Shown here one piece after another: positions 7,030-14,255 of a DNA stretch of 14,584 bases. The number at the start of each line of letters is the position of its first letter. The first letter of the stretch is position 1. The DNA is taken from positions 1 through 14,584 of the forward strand of contig DAOVQG010000095.1 in the NCBI GenBank assembly GCA_030628805.1, written 5' to 3'. Source of the DNA: JAGMDK01 sp023128695. GTDB taxonomy: Bacteria; Planctomycetota; Phycisphaerae; UBA1845; Fen-1342. The position numbers and the translations under genes were made by a program. Under the pieces are notes generated by a model. That model saw only the letters and a list, made by a program, of their open reading frames with translations, was not told the origin of the DNA and ran no database searches.

Positions 7030-8097
7030 TTACGAAGCACTCGTTTCGATCGGCTCTTCGTCCGGGGCGGGTTCCGCCTGGACTTCCCAGATATCGCCGG
7101 CTCTGAAGAGTTGCTCGAGCCGGCCGATGCCCTTCTTCTCGCGCGCCGTTTCTATTTGCCCCATGAGCAGGTCTTCATAGGTCGCTTTTTCGCAAGCCAG
7201 GAAGACGCCGAGCGGAACGGGGTGCTCCGGATGGTGCATCCGTGCCAGGCGGAACGCCATGGAAGGGTCCGCCGTCTTTTCGTCGTGAATGACCAGCTCG
7301 TCCTCGGAGACCTTGTTCAATTCGACGACCTCCGGCAGTTCACCGCGGAGACGGATGCCCTTGTCCCGTTTCTTCCCAAAAATCAGCGGCTTGGCGTGCT
7401 CCAGGTAAACGACGTGTTCACTCTTCGTCTGACGATCGGTGAGGTAGCTGAACGCGCCGGCGTTGTATACCTGGCAATTCTGGTAAATCTCGACGAACGC
7501 CGTCCCTTTGTGCGCGGCGGCTCGCCGAAGGACGTATTGCAGGTGCTGCACGTCGTTATCGACCGAGCGGGCGACGAAGGTGATCTCGGACCCGATCGCC
7601 ACCGAAATCGGGTGTATCGGATGATCGATCGCCCCCATCGGCGACGACTTCGTCCGCGTCCCGAACTCGCTCGTCGGCGAATACTGTCCCTTGGTCAAGC
7701 CGTAGATGCGGTTGTTGAGCAGGATAACCTTGAGACCGACATTGCGGCGGATCGCGTGGAGGAAGTGATTGCCGCCGATGCTCAAGGCATCGCCGTCGCC
7801 GGTGATGACCCAGACATCCAGGTCGGGGTTGGCACACTTGACGCCGGTGGCGATGGGCAGGGCCCGGCCGTGGATGCCATGGAAGCCGTAGGTGTCCAGG
7901 TAGTAGGGGAAGCGGCTCGAACAGCCGATGCCGGATACACAGACTGTGTTTTCTTTCTTGACCCCCAGCGAGGCCAGCACCTTCTGAAGCTGGATCAGGG
8001 CCGAGTGGTCGCCGCAACCCGGGCACCACTTCACCTGCTGGTCGGTCTTGAAGTCCTTGGCGGTGAGTCCGGAAGATTTCGCGGATGCAGCAGTCAC
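7030..8097 (-). CDS. korB: 2-oxoglutarate:ferredoxin oxidoreductase, beta subunit
   Basis: With KorA it converts 2-oxoglutarate and CoA to succinyl-CoA and CO2, reducing ferredoxin, in the cytoplasm; it replaces or reverses the 2-oxoglutarate dehydrogenase step of the citric acid cycle. The 355-residue protein has the usual fold order. CPGCGD (C25, C28), C59 in SGIGCSSR and C208 in YQNCQVYN are the four expected [4Fe-4S] ligands. The thiamine diphosphate site is GDGDALSIGGNHFLHAIRRN, followed by LLNNRIYGLTKGQ and a C-terminal extension that is Glu- and Pro-rich near its end. The start GTG overlaps the korA stop in GTGA, so translation is probably coupled. A pyruvate or other 2-oxoacid specificity is possible, since the family is hard to separate by eye, but the two-subunit layout fits Kor. 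Confidence 0.92.
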   Translation of the reverse strand: MTAASAKSSGLTAKDFKTDQQVKWCPGCGDHSALIQLQKVLASLGVKKENTVCVSGIGCSSRFPYYLDTYGFHGIHGRALPIATGVKCANPDLDVWVITGDGDALSIGGNHFLHAIRRNVGLKVILLNNRIYGLTKGQYSPTSEFGTRTKSSPMGAIDHPIHPISVAIGSEITFVARSVDNDVQHLQYVLRRAAAHKGTAFVEIYQNCQVYNAGAFSYLTDRQTKSEHVVYLEHAKPLIFGKKRDKGIRLRGELPEVVELNKVSEDELVIHDEKTADPSMAFRLARMHHPEHPVPLGVFLACEKATYEDLLMGQIETAREKKGIGRLEQLFRAGDIWEVQAEPAPDEEPIETSAS

Positions 8098-9974
8098 GGC
8101 GCGTCGCCTCCGAATAGTACGTCGAGCTTGTTAAGGATTTCCCTGACCTGGAACGGGCGGCCCTGCACTTTGTGCAGCCCCTGGGCATCTACCAGGTAGC
8201 GGGCCCGCAGCAGCATTTGCAGTTGCCCCATGTTCAATTCGCATACCAGGACCCGGCGGAAACGCTTGAGGATGTCGCCCAGGTTCGCGGGCATCGGGTT
8301 GAGCCAGCGGAGGTGGACGTGCGAGACGTCCCGGCCACCCGCCCGAGCGGTCTCGATCGCGGTGCGAACCGCGCCGAATGTTCCCCCCCACGAAACGACC
8401 AGCAGTTCGCCGCTTTCGTCGCCGAAGATCTCCTGATCCGGCACTTCCTGACTGACGTTGGCGACCTTTTGGGCGCGCAGGTCTGTCATGCGCTGGTGGT
8501 TTTCGGGGATGGTGCAGACGTTCCCGGTGATATCTTCCTTCTCAAGGCCGCCGATGCGGTGTTGCAGGCCGCGGGTTCCGGGGATGACCCACGGCCGCGC
8601 GCCGTTCTCATCCCGAGCGTAGGGCTGGAAGGTCTCGGGGTCGCTCGGGTGTTCCACCTTGATCTCGCGCAGCTCCTTCAACTCGGGGATACGCCACGGC
8701 TCGGACCCGTTGGCCAGGTATCCGTCGCTAAGCAGAATCGTCGGCGTCATGTACTTGATCGCGATGCGGACGGCTTCGATCGCCGACCGGTAGCAGTCCG
8801 CCGGCGACTGGGCCGCGATGACCGGCGCGGGGCAGTCGCCGTTGCGCCCGAGCAGCGTCTGCCACAGGTCGGCTTGCTCGGTCTTGGTCGGCAGCCCGGT
8901 GCTGGGCCCGCCGCGCTGCACGTTCACGATCACCATGGGCAGTTCGGTCATCACGCCGAGTCCGAGCGCCTCTTGCTTGAGGGCCATGCCCGGCCCGCTG
9001 GTGCCGGTGACTGCGACGGCACCGGTGAAGGCGGCCCCGACCACCGCGGACATGGCGGCGATTTCATCCTCGGCCTGAAAAACGCGCACGTCGAAATTCT
9101 TGTGCAGCGCCAGCTCGTGCAGAATCTCGCTGGCGGGCGTGATCGGATAGCTGCCGTAGAACAGCGGCTTGCGGGCGAGCTGGGCGGCGGTGATCAGCCC
9201 CAGCGCGGCGGCCTGGTTCCCGGTCAGGTTGCGGTAGGTGCCGGGCTTGAGCCGTGCCGGCTGGATGCGGTACCGGATGCTGAACAGCTCGGTGGTCTCG
9301 CCGAGCCCATACCCGGCCTGCAACGCCAGCGTATTGGCGTTGGCCACGGCCGGCACCTTGGCGAACTTGCGGTTGATCCAATTGAGCGTCGTCTCGAGCG
9401 GCCGGTCATAGAGCCAGTACAGCAGCCCCAGGGTATAGAAGTTCTTGCAGCGGGCGGCGTCCCGCGGGCCCAGCCCGGTCTCCTTCACCGCCTCCAGCGT
9501 CTGCTTGGTGATCGGGACCTTATAGAGCTGGAAGCGGTCAAACGCGCTGGTTTCGAGCGGATTGACGTCGTACTGGGCGCGGCGCAGATTGGTCTCGTTG
9601 AACTCGTCGGAATTGACGATCAACAGGCCGCCGTCGTTCAGATCGCCGAGGTTCACCTTGAGTGCGGCCGGGTTCATCGCCACCAGGGCATCGACGCGGT
9701 CGCCGGGAGTGTAGATCGGTCGGCTGGCGAAGTTGATCTGGAAGCCGGAGACGCCGGCCAGGGTGCCCAGCGGTGCGCGGATCTCCGCCGGGTAATCCGG
9801 GAAGGTGGCCACGTCGTTGCCGAACACCGCGGTGGTGGCGGTGAACTGGCCCCCGACGAGCTGCATGCCGTCGCCGGAATCACCGGCGAAGCGCACGGCG
9901 GCCTGTAAGCGTTCTTCAATGTGGGGGGCCGACTTGTCGTCGGCTTGAATGTTCTCTGAAGTAGCAATTCCCAT
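8094..9974 (-). CDS. korA: 2-oxoglutarate:ferredoxin oxidoreductase, fused gamma-alpha subunit
   Basis: This is the partner of KorB. In the 626-residue protein the N-terminal gamma domain (VRFAGDSGDGMQLVGGQF near residue 27, then FPDYPAEIRAPLGT) is fused to the alpha domain, which begins near 265 and carries GSYPITPASEI (about 275) and NVQRGGPSTGLPTKTEQADL (about 351). This fused form is typical of KorA, while many Por enzymes have separate subunits. No ferredoxin-like delta gene is adjacent. ATG 9974 is used as start; the in-frame GTG at 9986 would add four residues, and neither has a clear ribosome site. A long open frame on the opposite strand (8172-9908) is a composition shadow. A possible -10 box lies at 10059-10064. 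Confidence 0.93.
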   Translation of the reverse strand: MGIATSENIQADDKSAPHIEERLQAAVRFAGDSGDGMQLVGGQFTATTAVFGNDVATFPDYPAEIRAPLGTLAGVSGFQINFASRPIYTPGDRVDALVAMNPAALKVNLGDLNDGGLLIVNSDEFNETNLRRAQYDVNPLETSAFDRFQLYKVPITKQTLEAVKETGLGPRDAARCKNFYTLGLLYWLYDRPLETTLNWINRKFAKVPAVANANTLALQAGYGLGETTELFSIRYRIQPARLKPGTYRNLTGNQAAALGLITAAQLARKPLFYGSYPITPASEILHELALHKNFDVRVFQAEDEIAAMSAVVGAAFTGAVAVTGTSGPGMALKQEALGLGVMTELPMVIVNVQRGGPSTGLPTKTEQADLWQTLLGRNGDCPAPVIAAQSPADCYRSAIEAVRIAIKYMTPTILLSDGYLANGSEPWRIPELKELREIKVEHPSDPETFQPYARDENGARPWVIPGTRGLQHRIGGLEKEDITGNVCTIPENHQRMTDLRAQKVANVSQEVPDQEIFGDESGELLVVSWGGTFGAVRTAIETARAGGRDVSHVHLRWLNPMPANLGDILKRFRRVLVCELNMGQLQMLLRARYLVDAQGLHKVQGRPFQVREILNKLDVLFGGDAP

Positions 9975-9999
9975 CGTCTTTCTCACAATGGGTCCGCCT

Positions 10000-10064
10000 C
10001 GGGCGTCAACGCAACGCCCGGGTGCCGGCCGGAATCTGGTTGGGAAAACAAGCTGCTGATTGTA
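10000..10064 (-). promoter_or_regulatory. Possible korAB promoter and leader hairpin
   Basis: On the minus strand TACAAT (10064 down to 10059) is a good -10, but no -35 matches at 16-18 nt. Downstream, in the leader, CGGGCGT-7 nt-ACGCCCG (10000-10020) can form a 7-bp hairpin 26 nt before ATG 9974. The rest of the 440-bp gap 9975-10414 is the repeat array and element below, plus about 110 bp (10065-10174) in which I see nothing. Confidence 0.3.
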
Positions 10065-10174
10065 TCCACTGGGCGAGACTAACCTCTTAAGTCACGCGAT
10101 GGTAACAAGACCCTTAATCCTATCACATGCTTCATGTGGATTCCAGTCGAAATGTTGTAAATCGGTAGGCAGAA

Positions 10175-10264
10175 TGTAGCGTCCGGGCTCTGTCACGGAC
10201 GTAAGTGTAGCGGCCGGGCCCCGTACCGGCCGTAAGTGTAGCGTCCGGGCTCTGTCCCGGACGT
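10175..10264. repeat. Three tandem 31-bp hairpin units
   Basis: Units start at 10175, 10206 and 10237 (third partial). Units 1 and 3 carry TAGCGTCCGGGCTCTGT, the arm sequence of the element at 2601-2724. Unit 2 reads TAGCGGCCGGGCC, with the T-to-G change in one arm matched by A-to-C in the other (CGGCCGG/CCGGCCG). Unit 1 has one unmatched change (CACGGAC for CCCGGAC). Confidence 0.85.
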
Positions 10265-10274
10265 CGTGGCGGAC

Positions 10275-10389
10275 GCTGGTGCGAGATTCCTATCTCGCAC
10301 CCGAGCCAGCGGGTATCCATTCCCACCCATGCAACAAACGGGAAAGGATGCCAGCCGAGAGAGGTGCGAGATAGGATTCTCGCACCAGC
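10275..10389. repeat. Paired-hairpin element (GCTGG...CCAGC), well-preserved copy
   Basis: Terminal 27-bp arms at 10275-10301 and 10363-10389 are inverted copies with one mismatch, and each is itself a 9-bp hairpin (GGTGCGAGA/TCTCGCACC). The interior of about 60 bp resembles that of the copy at 5024-5136. It abuts the 31-bp array and ends 25 nt from the 3' end of the protease gene. Confidence 0.85.
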
Positions 10390-10414
10390 GAAATCTGTAC
10401 TCGAACTACCTGGC

Positions 10415-10801
10415 TCATTTGAGGTCCAGTCGCTTGACGTGAACGAGCCGGTGTCCAAACGGGTCCACGGCGGCTTGGCTCTGCTCCAGCACGATGTAGC
10501 CGACCAAGGGTTCGAAGTCGCCGTCTTCCGGCTGCATGTCCACAAAGATGACCTCGCTGAAGACCGGCTCGAAACCCTCAATCTGGATGCGCACGGGGCC
10601 GCACACGGCACCGTCCACGGACGCTTGGGTGGCCAACTCAAGCTTAACCTGTCGAACGACCTCCAAATCGCCGAGACGATCCCGCCATGCTGAGGGAAGG
10701 ATCATATGCGATGTGCCCGTGTCCACCAGTGCGTCGCAACGGATCTTCTTCTCACGATCCGCCGGATTCTCGATCTTCACCGACGCCGCAATTCTTCCCA
10801 T
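10415..10801 (-). CDS. Retropepsin-like aspartic protease family protein
   Basis: This short 128-residue protein consists of a single retropepsin-like (clan AA) domain. DALVDTGTSHMILP places the catalytic Asp at D27 (D-T-G, 27-29), followed by the usual flap-side strands and a late GYIVLEQ segment (about 101-107) where the family has a conserved hydrophobic-Gly element. Such monomers must dimerise to form the two-Asp active site. There is no signal peptide, so it is probably cytoplasmic. Homologues are frequent single-domain proteins in planctomycetes and cyanobacteria, with substrates unknown. GAGG lies about 9 nt before ATG 10801, and TTGACG-17-TAGCCT on the minus strand (10848 to 10820) is a weak possible promoter. 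It is 168 bp from the RDD gene, with repeats between, and may or may not be cotranscribed with it. Confidence 0.8.
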   Translation of the reverse strand: MGRIAASVKIENPADREKKIRCDALVDTGTSHMILPSAWRDRLGDLEVVRQVKLELATQASVDGAVCGPVRIQIEGFEPVFSEVIFVDMQPEDGDFEPLVGYIVLEQSQAAVDPFGHRLVHVKRLDLK

Positions 10802-10863
10802 GGGACTCGCCTCAAGGAGAGGCTACGCCTCGGGCTGACCCGCGTCAAGCAGAAGCGCCTGCT

Positions 10864-10887
10864 GGTGCGAGATTCCTATCTCGCACC
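10864..10887. repeat. Single hairpin arm of the GCTGG...CCAGC element
   Basis: GGTGCGAGA-6 nt-TCTCGCACC matches the left arm at 10278-10301 exactly, and the GCT before it is also shared. The right half of the element is missing, so this is a solo arm between the protease and RDD genes. Confidence 0.8.
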
Positions 10888-10920
10888 GTTGATGAATCCC
10901 CCGACGATGCTCCTGATCCC

Positions 10921-10983
10921 TCAACCCCCAATCCCCAATCCTCAATCCCCAATCCTCAATCCCCAATCCTCAATCCTCAATCC
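10921..10983. repeat. Heptamer tandem array, nine units of YCAATCC
   Basis: Nine 7-bp units run from 10921 to 10983, alternating CCAATCC and TCAATCC, with the first unit degenerate. On the minus strand they read GGATTGR, and the last codons and TGA stop of the RDD gene (10970-10983) lie within two units. A period of 7 is not a multiple of 3, so unit gain or loss upstream of the stop would change the protein end. Confidence 0.9.
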
Positions 10984-12652
10984 TTTTCTCCTCTTGCACT
11001 CGCCGTACGACGACTGTGCCGGCGAAAATGTCGCCGCTGCGTTGTCGGCTGCGTGAGAGCAGCACCACGAATCCAAGAACCCACAGCGGCGGCTGGAGCT
11101 CCACAAACCGCAGAAGATTGCGGATGACGATTGGCCCCACGCCGGGACGCCGGCCCGACTCCGACAACAACCGCGTACCGGTCAGCACCTTGCCCACGGT
11201 CCGGCGGGTGAGCAACTCCATGACCAGGCAGTAGACGGCACAAGCACCCGTGCTAAACCCCCACCACAAGAGCGTCTTCAGGGGGGGCAAAGTCTCGCCG
11301 CTGCCGCCGAGCGCCCACCCGGACAGTTCACGCAGCCCGCCCTTCCAATCCACGCCGATGACGACGGCCCCCACCACGATGAACGGAACCAGATCGATCG
11401 CACAGCCCAAGAAGCGCTGGAAGGTGAGAGCCGCGGCGCAGCCCGCGGGCAGCTCAATGGCCTGGAAGATGGCGCCCCGCCGAAGCAAGAGCAACGCGGC
11501 CAAGATACCGAACAGCAATAGCCGCGCGGCCATTTGCAGCCAGCCGGGGCCGAGCCCCGCCAGGTGACCGTCGGCGAACACCTCCGCGACAGTCACGGTC
11601 GGTTCGGCCGGAGCGGCATCAGTGCGGCCGAAACGCACGTACGCCGCTCGATCCCCGGCGGTCATCAGCAGGGCCACGTGCTGATTGAACCCGAAGGCCG
11701 CCTGATATTCGGCGGGTTGGACGCCGAGGGGCAGTTCCGAGAGCTGGAGCGGGGCCGGCCGCCATTCGACGGCGTCGCCGTCCGCGGCCCGCAGCAAGCG
11801 GAAAGCCCGCGGCTGCTCCCCGCCCTCCGCGGCGCGCTTGGCGGTAATGAGAGTCGGCACGCGACTGACCGTCGTGATCCAGAAGCCGGTCAAATCCGAC
11901 AACACGGGCGTTCGCCCGCCGTCGTGCCAGACGCCGGTTTCCGTGTTGAGTCGGCGGCATTGGATGCGCTCGCCATCTGTCGAACGCCAGAATAGATAGA
12001 GCCGAACCTTCTTCAGCTCACGGGTCACGTAGAGCCGCGGGTGCAGTCGCGGGGGCGTCTGGCCGGTGAGGAAAGCGGGGGCCGGTGCGACCGCGATCCA
12101 GCCCCGGCTGTCGTAGCGGACCACGCTGAGCGGGGCCCCCTCCGGATCGAAGGGTTGCGATGTCGCCGGACGCAAGCCGTTTTCCAACCGAGGGAGTTGG
12201 CCCGGCGAGGGCGAGGGAATCAGGGCATACAGGTCGGTCTCGCTTCCCGCCATGTCCACGGCCCGCACCCGCCCGGGCAAGTTCAACTCGGGAGACCAGC
12301 CCTCATCCGCCCACGAGTAGAAAGCCCCATTTTCGGAGAAAGCGTAAAGCAATCCGCGCGTCGCCGCCATGCTCACGACCGGCGCATTGAGCTCGGCACC
12401 CGGTTGAAACTCCTCGTTGACTCCCCGGCGGTAAGCCCGGGAACGCTGCGCATCAACCCACACCAGCCAAAGGGTTTGCTCGTCAGCGGCGAGGTAAGTA
12501 AGCGCACTCAAGTTGGCCGCCGGCTTTGTCATCGGCTGCGCGCTCACCGTCGCTGCCGTTAGCCAAAGAACCGCCAGCAGACTCCACGGAGAGATGACGA
12601 TTCTCTGTGGAGGGCACCCCTCCAGTGTATGTCGAGCGCTGATGAAGATCAC
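10970..12652 (-). CDS. RDD-family membrane protein with secreted N-terminal domain
   Basis: The protein has 560 residues. A signal-like hydrophobic stretch (about 22-37) ends at VSAQP, with likely cleavage after A38. Residues 45-365 form a Trp- and Tyr-rich, mostly beta-looking region, possibly a propeller, with loose repeats such as LYAFSENGAFYSW; this is inference. One helix follows (about 372-390), then an RDD domain (about 411-550) with FQRFLGCAID (R413, D420), TRRTVGKVLTGTRLL and the closing RQRSGDIFAGTVVVR. RDD domains are found in membrane proteins, some ion-linked, but the role here is unknown. The start GTG overlaps the preceding lipoprotein stop in GTGA, implying coupled translation. 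The C-terminal codons are made from the heptamer array. Confidence 0.85.
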   Translation of the reverse strand: MIFISARHTLEGCPPQRIVISPWSLLAVLWLTAATVSAQPMTKPAANLSALTYLAADEQTLWLVWVDAQRSRAYRRGVNEEFQPGAELNAPVVSMAATRGLLYAFSENGAFYSWADEGWSPELNLPGRVRAVDMAGSETDLYALIPSPSPGQLPRLENGLRPATSQPFDPEGAPLSVVRYDSRGWIAVAPAPAFLTGQTPPRLHPRLYVTRELKKVRLYLFWRSTDGERIQCRRLNTETGVWHDGGRTPVLSDLTGFWITTVSRVPTLITAKRAAEGGEQPRAFRLLRAADGDAVEWRPAPLQLSELPLGVQPAEYQAAFGFNQHVALLMTAGDRAAYVRFGRTDAAPAEPTVTVAEVFADGHLAGLGPGWLQMAARLLLFGILAALLLLRRGAIFQAIELPAGCAAALTFQRFLGCAIDLVPFIVVGAVVIGVDWKGGLRELSGWALGGSGETLPPLKTLLWWGFSTGACAVYCLVMELLTRRTVGKVLTGTRLLSESGRRPGVGPIVIRNLLRFVELQPPLWVLGFVVLLSRSRQRSGDIFAGTVVVRRVQEEKRIED

Positions 12653-13482
12653 GGCACTACTTTCTCACTCTCGCCCTGCCACTCGGAGGGGAAATCAAAG
12701 ACTTCGCCCGGCAGATCAGGCCTAAATCGGGTCCCCAGGATATCGAGCCGTATCTCCGCCTTGTTCAAGGGCCAATTGATGACGTAATGCCGGGGCGTGA
12801 ACGGACCCTCCGCACCGATCCGCCGATAGCGCCCCAGGACGGCGTGCATCACGACCTGACCGTCGGGAAGCCGATCGATGATCTCCAGCGGCTGATGCGG
12901 TTCGCAGGGATCGAGGCGGACTTCCCGCAGCCCCGCTGGTTGGCCGTCGATCCCCAGCCGGACAAACAGCAGCCGATGATCGTCCTCCACCAGCCGTAGC
13001 AACGGCAACAGCCCCCCCTCCAAGCTGAGCGGCAACGGACGGAGTACCAGGGCATCGAGCAGCTCGTTCGGCGGGATCGGCAGCTTGCGAAGCGCCCCCT
13101 CCTCAGCCCGGCGCCACTCCCCCCACCATAACTTGCGCGCCTCCGGCACGTCGATCCAAACCCAGTACCGCTCGTCATTCGAGCCAAACTGGGCCACCGT
13201 GCCGGCCAACGACCGCACGTCGAACAGCAGCGACCGCGGCTGTGCGAAGATCAGCCGCGCGTCATGGCCTATGAACGAGCGCCGTTTGCCATCCGCATCC
13301 TCGAACCTAAACGATACCAACGCCTTGCAGTGCAGCGGCTGGTCGATCTTGGTGAGGTTCTCGTTTACCCGCAGCAGGGCTTCCCGGCGGCTCGCCGGCG
13401 CCACCCCCGGACACGGCGGGCAACCGGCCAGAAACACTAGCAGAACTGTCAAGGCTAACGCACCATGCCCAGTCCGCCGCAA
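12649..13482 (-). CDS. LolA/LolB-like (DUF4292-type) lipoprotein
   Basis: Starting at TTG 13482 the 277-residue protein has a textbook lipoprotein signal: Arg2-Arg3, a hydrophobic core and LAGC with the lipidated Cys at 21. The rest is a single domain of the LolA/LolB-like type, with alternating strands such as HCKALVSFRF, ARLIFAQPRSLLFDVR and GSNDERYWVWIDVPE, then LWWGEW. It probably sits in an envelope membrane and binds lipid or lipoprotein; the exact role is unknown. The TTG start and both Arg codons lie inside the terminal repeat of the element at 13472-13640; the next in-frame start (TTG at residue 11) would give a signal with no positive residues. It is flanked by the zinc-ribbon gene and the overlapping RDD gene, which suggests one operon. 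Confidence 0.8.
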   Translation of the reverse strand: MRRTGHGALALTVLLVFLAGCPPCPGVAPASRREALLRVNENLTKIDQPLHCKALVSFRFEDADGKRRSFIGHDARLIFAQPRSLLFDVRSLAGTVAQFGSNDERYWVWIDVPEARKLWWGEWRRAEEGALRKLPIPPNELLDALVLRPLPLSLEGGLLPLLRLVEDDHRLLFVRLGIDGQPAGLREVRLDPCEPHQPLEIIDRLPDGQVVMHAVLGRYRRIGAEGPFTPRHYVINWPLNKAEIRLDILGTRFRPDLPGEVFDFPSEWQGESEKVVP

Positions 13483-13640
13483 AAGTCGGCTTCGGCTGAA
13501 AATGTAGCGTCCGGGCTCTGTCCCGGACGCTACACGACAATGACGTCCGGGACAGAGCCCGGACGTAGAATACGGAGAAAACTTCTCCCGCAACGACGTC
13601 CGGGACAGAGCCCGGACGCTACACGACTTTTGCGGCGGAC
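13472..13640. repeat. Composite inverted-repeat element, copy 2 (complete)
   Basis: Perfect 17-bp terminal inverted repeats, GTCCGCCGCAAAAGTCG at 13472-13488 and its complement at 13624-13640, enclose three GTCCGGG-6 nt-CCCGGAC hairpin units. Compared with 2601-2724 it carries about 38 bp extra, corresponding to one more unit. It ends 2 nt from the stop codon of the zinc-ribbon gene and its other end overlaps the start of the lipoprotein gene. Confidence 0.9.
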
Positions 13641-13642
13641 GG

Positions 13643-14185
13643 CTAGCCATCAGCTTCCTCCCTGTTCCGATCCGAGACGACGATGTCAAGCTCACCAGGC
13701 TGGCCGGCAAGAAGCTGCTCAAGCTGGCCGCTGAGCCGCTCAAGCTGCTCCTCGCCCAACTCCGGGCGCTCGACGCGGTGCCTCACGCCGGTGCGCGGCG
13801 TGAGAAATTCCCACACCTCGCGCCCCACTTCCTCCACCGTCCGTTCCATCTTCAAGGCTTTCTTCCGCCACAAAAGCAGCGCCAAAACAAAGCGAAACTG
13901 TATTTGGCTCGGCTCCTCGGCCTCTTCCAAACGCTCGAAAAAGGCATAGATCGCTTCACGGTCGAACGGCTGAACCTTCTTGGCGACCGGCTCCGGCCGG
14001 CGGGTCTTCCAAGAACCGATGGGAGTCTGATCCTCCGGCGGCCGGCAGCCCAGGCAGTAGTCACGGCGTTCGTAGCCCTCGTCGGTCTCATATAGGAAAG
14101 CCTGAAATATCTCCCCGACATCAAAGGCACGCCGACAGCCAACGCACTGTTCGGCTCGGCGGGGCATGCTCCAGTCGGTACTCAC
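13643..14185 (-). CDS. Four-cysteine zinc-ribbon-like protein of unknown function
   Basis: The 180-residue soluble protein has CVGC (C14, C17) and CLGC (C44, C47), spaced like a treble-clef or zinc-ribbon site. The linker has a Glu-Arg-Arg-Asp segment before the second pair. Residues about 75-180 are largely helical and charged (FDREAIYAFFERLEEAEEPS, then LALLLWRKKALKME and VGREVWEFLTP). The long ending ERPELGEEQLERLSGQLEQL may be coiled coil. I recall similar small Cys-pair proteins next to lipoprotein genes in planctomycetes, but know no function. AGGGAG lies 8 nt ahead of GTG 14185, so I use that start rather than ATG 14167, which has GGAG only 1 nt away. A perfect -10 (TATAAT) is 36 nt upstream. 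It is probably the first gene of an operon with the lipoprotein and RDD genes. Confidence 0.85.
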   Translation of the reverse strand: MSTDWSMPRRAEQCVGCRRAFDVGEIFQAFLYETDEGYERRDYCLGCRPPEDQTPIGSWKTRRPEPVAKKVQPFDREAIYAFFERLEEAEEPSQIQFRFVLALLLWRKKALKMERTVEEVGREVWEFLTPRTGVRHRVERPELGEEQLERLSGQLEQLLAGQPGELDIVVSDRNREEADG

Positions 14186-14220
14186 AGGCTCGTCTCCCTC
14201 GCACTGAGAATCACGTCGCG

Positions 14221-14226
14221 ATTATA
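14221..14226 (-). promoter_or_regulatory. -10 box of the zinc-ribbon/lipoprotein/RDD operon
   Basis: On the minus strand TATAAT (14226 to 14221) would start transcription near 14214, leaving a leader of about 29 nt that holds the AGGGAG ribosome site. No recognisable -35 lies 16-18 nt upstream, so an activator or a weak promoter is possible. Confidence 0.4.
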
Positions 14227-14255
14227 GAGACTCTGCTCCATGCCGCGAGTGCATA

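Noticed and set aside
7027..8199. 390-residue open frame on the plus strand opposite korB
   Set aside because: It is a shadow of korB, whose four Fe-S cysteines and thiamine site are all in frame on the minus strand.
8172..9908. 578-residue open frame on the plus strand opposite korA
   Set aside because: It is antisense to a clearly recognised gene, made possible by high GC at third positions; its sequence is Arg/Gly/Val-rich with no domain.
10175..10264. CRISPR-like array of 31-bp repeats
   Set aside because: Units are directly adjacent with no spacers, there are only three, and no cas genes are near.
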